Assembly: GCF_004923255.1 (NCBI RefSeq)
Contig: NZ_QYRT01000038.1
Location: 1-37,450 of the forward strand
DNA: 37,450 bases
DNA from: Subtercola vilae
GTDB lineage: Bacteria; Actinomycetota; Actinomycetes; Actinomycetales; Microbacteriaceae
Reading direction: 5' to 3'
Below the pieces are notes generated by a model, which did not search any database, was not told the DNA's origin, and saw only the letters and a program-made list of their open reading frames with translations. The translations under genes were made by a program, and so were the position numbers. Below, piece after piece: positions 31,961 through 37,450 of the stretch (position 1 is the stretch's first letter; each line of letters starts with the position of its first letter).

Positions 31961-34096
31961 ATGACGAACTACGCTGAAGTTGATTTCTCAGAGCTCATCG
32001 CATTCTCGGTCGACGAGGTCGTGACGCACTCATACGTGCGTGATATTCCGCTCGCGAGCGGTAAGACACTCGCCCTCCTCACCCTCGACAACGGCCGCGA
32101 CCACACCCGGCCGAGCACGCTCGGCCCGGTCAGCCTGGTCGAGTACGGGCAGGCACTCGACGGCCTGAAGCAGCGCGCGGCCGCGGGCGAGATCGATGCC
32201 GTGGCGGTGACGGGCAAGCCGTTCATCCTCGCTGCCGGCGCAGACCTCAGCAAGGTGGGCGACGTCACCTCGCGGGCGATGGCCAAGCAGATGGCGCAGT
32301 TGGGCCACTTCGCGCTGGCGAAGCTCGGCGAGGTGGGCGTGCCTTCGTTTACCTTCATCAACGGCCTCGCCCTCGGCGGTGGCGTGGAGATCGGTCTGAA
32401 TGGCGACTACCGCACTGTCGACGCCGGCATCGCGGCACTGGGCCTACCCGAGGTCTTTCTCGGCATCATCCCGGGCTGGGGAGGCGCCTACCTGCTGCCG
32501 AACCTCATCGGCATCGAGAATGCCCTCAAAGTGATCATCGAGAACCCGCTGAAGAACAACCGCACCCTGAAGGGTAAAGATGTTCTCGAGCTGGGCATGG
32601 CCGACGCCATGTTCTCGTCGGCCAACTTTCTCGAAGATTCCCTGCGCTGGGCTGACGGCGTCCTAACCGGTGCTGTCACCGTCAAACGCTCGAACGCACC
32701 CGGCAAGGTGGAACGCCTGGTCAAGTGGGACGCGGCCGTCGGCATCGCGCGCAAGATGCTCGAAGGTCGTATCGGCACCGTGGCGAAGTCACCCTACGCA
32801 GCACTCGACCTGCTGAAGGCCGCCAAGTCGGGAACGAAAGAAGAGGGGTTCGCGCGCGAAGACGAAGCGCTGGCCGACCTCGTGGCTGGCGACCAGTTTC
32901 GCGCGAGCATCTATGCCTTCAATCTCGTGCAGAAGCGGGCCAAGCGCCCGGCCGGCGCGCCCGACAAGGCACTGGCGAAGAAGGTCGGCAAGGTCGGCGT
33001 CATCGGTGCCGGCCTCATGGCCAGCCAGTTCGCTCTGCTCTTCGTGCGCCGTCTGCAGGTGCCGGTCGTCATCACTGACCTCGACCAGGCTCGGGTCGAC
33101 AAGGGCCTCGGCTATATCAGAGGCGAGATTGCCGGCCTGCTCGCGAAGGGCCGCATCTCCCCCGACGAGTCGAATCGCCTCAACGCGCTCATTTCCGGCA
33201 CCACGAACAAGGCCGACTTCGCCGATGCAGACTGGGTCATTGAGGCCGTCTTCGAAGAGCTCGGTGTGAAGCAAGACGTCTTCGCCGACATCGAGCAGTA
33301 CATCTCCGAAACCGCTGTTCTGGCCACCAACACCTCGTCGCTGTCAGTCGAAGCCATCGCCTCGAAGCTGAAGCACCCCGAGCGGGTAGTGGGTTTCCAC
33401 TTCTTCAACCCGGTGGCCGTCATGCCCCTCATTGAAGTGGTCAACACACCGCTGACCGACGAGGCCACGCTCTCGACTGCCATGGTGACCGCCGCCAAGC
33501 TGCGCAAGAACGCTGTCATCACGCGGGACACCCCTGGGTTCGTGGTGAATCGCATTCTCGCAAAGCTGCTCGGTGAGGCAATGCATGCCGTCGACACCGG
33601 CACTTCGTTCGAGGTCGTGAACACCGCCCTTGCACCATTCGGGCTGCCCATGACCTCGTTCGAACTGCTCGAACTGGTGGGGCTGAAAGTGGGCGCCCAC
33701 GTTCTCGACACGCACCACGCGGCTTTCCCCGACCGGTTCTTCGAGAGCGCCAATCTGCATAAGTTGGCCGACCACGGCAAGATCTTCGAGCGCGACGCCA
33801 AGGGCAAGATCAAGGGCTTCGACAAGCAGGCGGTCGCCATCGTCGCCGGCGGAACAGAGCCCATGACCGGCGAACAGATCCTCCGCCGCGTCGAAGACGG
33901 CCTGGCTGACGAGATTCATCGCATGCTCGACGACGACGTGGTGCACGCCGCCGAAGACATCGACCTCTGCGTCATTCTCGGGGCGGGCTGGCCTTTTCAG
34001 ATGGGCGGCGTGACACCCTACCTCGACCGCGTGGGTGCCAGCGAACGGGTCTTCAACGACACCTTTCACCACCCCCGCATCGCGGGCGTGAACTGA
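31961..34096 (+). CDS. fadB: Fatty oxidation complex alpha subunit (enoyl-CoA hydratase/3-hydroxyacyl-CoA dehydrogenase)
   Basis: A 711-residue bifunctional enzyme. The N-terminal crotonase domain (about 30-230) has FINGLALGGGVEIGL with Glu143 and LPEVFLGIIPGWGG with Glu164, the two catalytic glutamates. The NAD domain starts at about 343; its motif is GAGLMA (349-354), with Ala in place of the usual last Gly, a mild change. HFFNPVAVMPLIEVV carries the catalytic His480, and two C-terminal helical domains follow. It hydrates trans-2-enoyl-CoA and oxidises the 3-hydroxy product for FadA just upstream. No Shine-Dalgarno is obvious, and translation may follow on from fadA. A hairpin lies 14 bp after the stop. 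Confidence 0.96.
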   Translation: MTNYAEVDFSELIAFSVDEVVTHSYVRDIPLASGKTLALLTLDNGRDHTRPSTLGPVSLVEYGQALDGLKQRAAAGEIDAVAVTGKPFILAAGADLSKVGDVTSRAMAKQMAQLGHFALAKLGEVGVPSFTFINGLALGGGVEIGLNGDYRTVDAGIAALGLPEVFLGIIPGWGGAYLLPNLIGIENALKVIIENPLKNNRTLKGKDVLELGMADAMFSSANFLEDSLRWADGVLTGAVTVKRSNAPGKVERLVKWDAAVGIARKMLEGRIGTVAKSPYAALDLLKAAKSGTKEEGFAREDEALADLVAGDQFRASIYAFNLVQKRAKRPAGAPDKALAKKVGKVGVIGAGLMASQFALLFVRRLQVPVVITDLDQARVDKGLGYIRGEIAGLLAKGRISPDESNRLNALISGTTNKADFADADWVIEAVFEELGVKQDVFADIEQYISETAVLATNTSSLSVEAIASKLKHPERVVGFHFFNPVAVMPLIEVVNTPLTDEATLSTAMVTAAKLRKNAVITRDTPGFVVNRILAKLLGEAMHAVDTGTSFEVVNTALAPFGLPMTSFELLELVGLKVGAHVLDTHHAAFPDRFFESANLHKLADHGKIFERDAKGKIKGFDKQAVAIVAGGTEPMTGEQILRRVEDGLADEIHRMLDDDVVHAAEDIDLCVILGAGWPFQMGGVTPYLDRVGASERVFNDTFHHPRIAGVN

Positions 34097-34110
34097 CACT
34101 CGGTCTTCGT

Positions 34111-34168
34111 CTGCACGGTGTGGGCTCTATGCCTCCACACCGTGCAGCGCCCTAGTGTGGAGGCATGG
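34111..34168 (+). promoter_or_regulatory. Two overlapping inverted repeats sharing one arm, over the DHFR-family start
   Basis: Arm A CTGCACGGTGTGG (34111-34123) pairs perfectly with CCACACCGTGCAG (34135-34147). The overlapping arm ATGCCTCCACAC (34129-34140) pairs perfectly with GTGTGGAGGCAT (34155-34166), extended by a G-U and a C-G pair. The second hairpin covers a GGAGG and the ATG at 34165. Bases 34135-34140 are used by both, so the two structures exclude each other. It may be an RNA switch in read-through transcripts of fadAB, a terminator plus operator, or nested DNA operators. Confidence 0.65.
34153..34158 (+). promoter_or_regulatory. Candidate leaderless -10 box (TAGTGT) of the DHFR-family gene
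   Basis: TAGTGT, then 6 nt, then ATG at 34165. The GGAGG in that 6-nt spacer is only 1 nt from the ATG, too close for normal ribosome binding, which favours a leaderless transcript. Confidence 0.45.
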
Positions 34169-34701
34169 CCAAGACCCAGTACTACGTTGCGTCGAGTCTC
34201 GACGGCTTCATTGCCGATGCCGACGGCACGATGGACTGGCTGCTGCAGTTCGGTTTCGACTCCCACGAAACGCATTACAAAGCCTTTCTGGCCGACGTCG
34301 GTGCGCTCATTATGGGCTCTGCGACGTACCAGTTCATCGTCGACGAAGAGCTTCAGGCCTGGCCCTATGGCGATATGCCCATCTGGGTGCTGACCACCCG
34401 TGAGCTGCCCACCGCCGAGGGCGCCAACGTCTTCTTCACCAGCGAGAGCCCCGAGGTCGTCGCCACGCGTGCGCTGGCCGCCGCCGCCGGTGCGAATGTG
34501 TGGATCGTCGGTGGCGGCAACGTGGCGGCGCAGTTCGCCGGGCGAGGCCTGCTCGACGAACTGATTGTCAGCGTGATGCCCATCGTGCTCGGCTCGGGCA
34601 CTCCCCTGCTGCCTCTCACGGGCGACCCGCGCCGTCTGCAGTTGCTGGCGACAACCCCCTTCGACGGCGGTGCCGTGGGGCTGTCGTACAGCCTCAGCTG
34701 A
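34165..34701 (+). CDS. Dihydrofolate reductase family protein (RibD C-terminal-like)
   Basis: A 178-residue cytoplasmic reductase-fold protein. It has YYVASSLDGFIADADGTMDWL at its N-terminus, MGSATYQFI, WVLTTRELP, and VWIVGGGNVAAQFAGRGLLDEL, the typical blocks of the DHFR-like/RibD_C family found in many soil actinobacteria. True folate reductase activity is unlikely; members are usually uncharacterised NADPH-dependent reductases. The ATG at 34165 is at the end of an unusual overlapping pair of hairpins. It lies 68 bp after fadB on the same strand but probably has its own promoter. Confidence 0.92.
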   Translation: MAKTQYYVASSLDGFIADADGTMDWLLQFGFDSHETHYKAFLADVGALIMGSATYQFIVDEELQAWPYGDMPIWVLTTRELPTAEGANVFFTSESPEVVATRALAAAAGANVWIVGGGNVAAQFAGRGLLDELIVSVMPIVLGSGTPLLPLTGDPRRLQLLATTPFDGGAVGLSYSLS

Positions 34702-34758
34702 GATGACCGGGCCTCGGCTCCAGGTTGACGAGCATCTCTCAGGCGCGGGTCGGTCCTT

Positions 34759-35271
34759 CTACTCGAACTGGACGTCCCAAGACGGAACAATCGGAGAGCC
34801 ATATCCAGAATCTGCTTTGAAGAATTCACTGAGATAGCTCTTGGACACTCCCAAAGAAATTTGGCTCGTGGTCTCAAAAACGCACGATCCCGCCGCCTCG
34901 GCATCGACCGTCCGCAACTCGTCGGAGACGAAGGCGCCGCTGAGTGTGCCGGCACGAAGCTTGAACGCATGAGAGAAGCCGTTCGAGCATCTCAGCCAGA
35001 TGGTACCGCCGGACGCGGAATGCGTACTACCGGGCGTCCCACCCGCAAAAGTGAAAACATCGAAATAGTTCACTCCCGCTGCCGGCACAAACGACGAAGA
35101 TCGCAGCACGGACGGCGGCGCAGAGGGAAGATGGTGACATTGCGGTGGGGCATCAGCCCCTGAACAGTTCTGTGGACTTGCGCTCGCACTACTCACGTCC
35201 GCACAGAACACCGCCGACACGCTGATCAATAGCGCAATAGAACCTCTAAACAGAAGGCTGGTGTGCTTCAT
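34759..35271 (-). CDS. Orphan secreted protein of unknown function
   Basis: A 170-residue protein with a clear signal peptide (MKHTSLLFRGSIALLISVSAVFC..., cleavage likely near SSASAS). The mature part has four or so cysteines (NCSG, PPQC, LRCSNG, GSCVFE), likely disulfide pairs, and reads as a small beta domain. I do not recognise a family. Codon use is less GC-biased than its neighbours, and the 122 bp between its start and the dxs stop is visibly AT-rich, so recent acquisition is possible. AAAAGAG precedes the ATG, and the palindrome CGAATATTCG lies at 35285-35294. It lies between the DHFR-family gene (convergent) and dxs. Confidence 0.8.
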   Translation of the reverse strand: MKHTSLLFRGSIALLISVSAVFCADVSSASASPQNCSGADAPPQCHHLPSAPPSVLRSSSFVPAAGVNYFDVFTFAGGTPGSTHSASGGTIWLRCSNGFSHAFKLRAGTLSGAFVSDELRTVDAEAAGSCVFETTSQISLGVSKSYLSEFFKADSGYGSPIVPSWDVQFE

Positions 35272-35393
35272 TCGTAACTCTTTTCGAATATTCGCGCCAG
35301 CTAGGTGCCAGTCACGGTCGGCACTTGGGGGCCCACATTAGATAGAGAGTCGAACAAAGACAGGTTATTACGGCACTTTGTAGTTCAGTATGA

Positions 35394-37337
35394 CTAGCGG
35401 GAGCCGAACTGGGCCGACTCGTCGGCGTCTTCAGGAACGGGGCGTGCAACGGGAATTCTGCTGCCCAGCACCTGCGCCACCACGTCACGCGCGATGTGCT
35501 GCGGCGTGAGCCCCACCTTCTCGAGAATCTCTGAGCGTGAACCATGGTCGAGAAACTCGTCGGGCAGCCCGAGCTCGGTGAGCGCGGTGTCGACGCCGGC
35601 TGCGCGCAGGTCTTGGCGAATGCGCGTGCCGACCCCGCCCACACGAATACCGTCTTCGAGCGTGATGACAAGGCGGTGTTCCGCCGCCAGGTCGATGACG
35701 CTCTGGGCAACAGGAACCACCCAGCGCGGGTCGATCACCGTGGCTCCGATGCCCTGCGCGGCAAGTCTCTCGGCCACATCGAGTCCGAGTGCGGCAAAGG
35801 AGCCGACCGCCACGATCAGCACGTCTTTCTGTTCGGCATCGCGCAGAACATCCACCCCATCGGGCATCCGCCTGACCGCATCGATGGGCCCGCCCACGCT
35901 GCCTTTCGGAAATCGGATGACCGTCGGGGCATCGTCGACCTGAAGAGCTTCACCGAGAACCTCGCGCAGCCGCTCGGCGTCACGCGGCGCACTCAACCTG
36001 ATGTGCGGAACCACCTGCAGAATGGCCAGATCCCACATACCGTGGTGGCTGGGGCCGTCGGGGCCCGTCACACCCGCGCGGTCGAGCACGAAGGTGACGC
36101 CAGCGCGGTGCAACCCCACATCCATCAAGACCTGGTCGAACGCCCGGTTCACAAAGGTGGCGTAGAGCGCGACGACGGGGTGCAGCCCGCCGAACGCGAG
36201 CCCGGCGGCACTCGTGACGGCGTGCTGTTCGGCGATGCCCACATCGAGCACGCGGGAGGGAAACTTCTCGGCCAGCTTGTGCAGGCCAGTGGGCCGCAGC
36301 ATCGCGGCGGTGATGCCGACGATCTTCGGGTTGGTCTCGGCGAGGCGTGCGATCTCGTCTGAGAAGACACTGGTCCACGACGGGCCGCCGGATGCACTGC
36401 CGATCGGTTCGCCTGTCTCAGGGTCGATCTGCCCCACGGCGTGAAACTGGTCGGCCACGTCGGCCCGGGCCGGCTCGTACCCTCGGCCCTTCTCGGTGAT
36501 GGCGTGCACGATGACGGGCTGGTGGTACTCCTTGGCCTGGTGCAGGGCCTGCTCCATAGCGTGTACATCGTGACCGTCGATCGGCCCGATGTACTTGATC
36601 TCGAGGTTGGAGTACAGCGCTTCGTTGTTCGTGAGGCGGCTGAGAAACCCGTGCATACCGCCGCGGGCGCCGCGGTAGATGGCGCGACCGGCGGCACCGA
36701 AGTGGCTGAACAGGCGCTCACTCGAGTGGTGCAGGTCGCGGTAGCCGGCTGCCGTGCGAACCGAGTTCAGGTAGCGGGCCATACCGCCGATGGTCGGTGC
36801 GTACGAGCGGCCGTTGTCGTTGACCACGATGACGAGGTTGCGATCGTTGTCGTCGCTGATGTTGTTCAGCGCTTCCCACGTCATGCCACCGGTGAGGGCC
36901 CCGTCGCCCACCACCGCCACGACGTGTCGGTCGGCCTGGCCGGTCATCACGAAGGCGCGCGAGATGCCGTCGGCCCAGCTGAGCGAACTCGAGGCGTGCG
37001 AGCTCTCGACGACGTCGTGCGGGCTCTCTGAGCGCTGCGGGTAGCCTGCGAGACCGCCACTCTCCCGCAGGTGGCTGAAGTCTTGACGGCCCGTGAGCAG
37101 CTTGTGAACGTATGACTGGTGACCGGTGTCGAAGACGATGGCGTCTCGAGGTGAGTCGAACACCCGGTGGATGGCAATGGTCAGCTCGACCACGCCGAGG
37201 TTCGGGCCGAGGTGGCCACCGGTCTTCGAGACCTCTGTGATGAGAAAATGACGCACCTCGGCCGCGAGCACTACCAGCTGCTCTGGGCTCAGTGCGTCAA
37301 GATCCCTGGGCCCTGTGATCTGTTCGAGAAGGGTCAT
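35394..37337 (-). CDS. dxs: 1-deoxy-D-xylulose-5-phosphate synthase
   Basis: A 647-residue thiamine-diphosphate enzyme condensing pyruvate and glyceraldehyde-3-phosphate in the MEP isoprenoid pathway. KTGGHLGPNLGVVEL carries His42, FDTGHQSYVHKLLTGR follows, the ThDP motif is GDG (144-146) to NDN (173-175), and the pyrimidine-domain block is GIAEQHAVTSAAGLA with the catalytic Glu; DRAGVTGPDGPSHHG is also typical. Length is normal. The ATG at 37337 fits a leaderless TAGACT box 6 nt upstream. Downstream, at 35303-35326, an imperfect AGGTGCC/GGCACTT hairpin may end transcription. Confidence 0.97.
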   Translation of the reverse strand: MTLLEQITGPRDLDALSPEQLVVLAAEVRHFLITEVSKTGGHLGPNLGVVELTIAIHRVFDSPRDAIVFDTGHQSYVHKLLTGRQDFSHLRESGGLAGYPQRSESPHDVVESSHASSSLSWADGISRAFVMTGQADRHVVAVVGDGALTGGMTWEALNNISDDNDRNLVIVVNDNGRSYAPTIGGMARYLNSVRTAAGYRDLHHSSERLFSHFGAAGRAIYRGARGGMHGFLSRLTNNEALYSNLEIKYIGPIDGHDVHAMEQALHQAKEYHQPVIVHAITEKGRGYEPARADVADQFHAVGQIDPETGEPIGSASGGPSWTSVFSDEIARLAETNPKIVGITAAMLRPTGLHKLAEKFPSRVLDVGIAEQHAVTSAAGLAFGGLHPVVALYATFVNRAFDQVLMDVGLHRAGVTFVLDRAGVTGPDGPSHHGMWDLAILQVVPHIRLSAPRDAERLREVLGEALQVDDAPTVIRFPKGSVGGPIDAVRRMPDGVDVLRDAEQKDVLIVAVGSFAALGLDVAERLAAQGIGATVIDPRWVVPVAQSVIDLAAEHRLVITLEDGIRVGGVGTRIRQDLRAAGVDTALTELGLPDEFLDHGSRSEILEKVGLTPQHIARDVVAQVLGSRIPVARPVPEDADESAQFGSR

Positions 37338-37343
37338 TGCACG

Positions 37344-37349
37344 AGTCTA
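37344..37349 (-). promoter_or_regulatory. Candidate leaderless -10 box (TAGACT) of dxs
   Basis: Read on the minus strand, TAGACT is followed by 6 nt (CGTGCA) and the dxs ATG. No Shine-Dalgarno is present. No gene is seen from 37350 to the window end; that stretch is G-rich on the minus strand and holds one GGATGCCCG copy at 37413. Confidence 0.5.
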
Positions 37350-37450
37350 TTCTTCGAGAACGTATTTGCGTGAAGGCTGGCCCCCCAGCGTATTAGTGCT
37401 AGGACGCCAGCCGGATGCCCGGCCTCATCCCCTCGCCCCATCCCCTTGCC

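Noticed and set aside
37338-37450. A thiamine (TPP) riboswitch before dxs
   Set aside because: No TPP box was seen, and the leaderless -10 box leaves no 5' leader.

Overview
The window looks like chromosome from a high-GC Gram-positive actinobacterium, most likely Micrococcales and probably Microbacteriaceae. The reasons are the strong G/C bias at third codon positions, actinobacterial families (DUF222/HNH, DUF3000, DUF3072, an orphan PemK/MazF-like protein) and frequent leaderless promoters (TANNNT, then 6-7 nt, then the start codon). The family-level placement is inference. I saw no tRNA, rRNA, CRISPR array or transposase.

Region by region. 1-769: 5' part of a DUF222/HNH gene that runs off the left edge. 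0.9-6.6 kb: a lipid or alcohol catabolism block. A TetR regulator and a short-chain dehydrogenase diverge around a perfect 12-bp inverted repeat, followed by a minus-strand set (acyl-CoA dehydrogenase, thiolase, zinc alcohol dehydrogenase) and a divergent thioesterase. 6.6-9.2 kb: a GH63-like glycosidase overlapping the thioesterase. 9.2-20.2 kb: a surface or exopolysaccharide locus. One minus-strand operon holds nucleotide-sugar dehydrogenase, epimerase, glmS, a NodB-type deacetylase and a secreted protein; a processive family 2 glycosyltransferase diverges from it, and a 915-residue LAL-type LuxR regulator converges on the glycosyltransferase with overlapping 3' ends. 20.3-21.3 kb: a PemK-like protein plus two small stress-type proteins, with an intrinsic terminator placed over the pemK start codon. 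21.5-28.7 kb: acyl-CoA ligase, ammonium transporter, ZapE ATPase, rhodanese-sufE pair, anchored alpha/beta hydrolase. 28.8-37.3 kb: DUF3000, RNase D, fadA-fadB beta-oxidation operon, DHFR-family reductase, an orphan secreted protein and dxs.

How it fits together. The 11-kb polysaccharide locus is nearly a complete pathway: GlmS supplies amino sugar, the dehydrogenase oxidises UDP-HexNAc to the uronate, the epimerase alters the sugar, the membrane synthase polymerises it and the secreted deacetylase trims it. This recalls the logic of Vi-antigen or poly-GlcNAc systems, but I do not recognise this exact combination. The fatty acid genes (ligase, two thiolases, acyl-CoA dehydrogenase, FadB) cover most of a beta-oxidation cycle in three separate transcription units.

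Best items for a second look: the terminator overlapping the pemK start, the two mutually exclusive hairpins over the DHFR-family start, an over-represented octamer GGATGCCC on both strands, and the polysaccharide locus as a system. All coordinates, counts and repeats were read by eye; no search or folding program was run.
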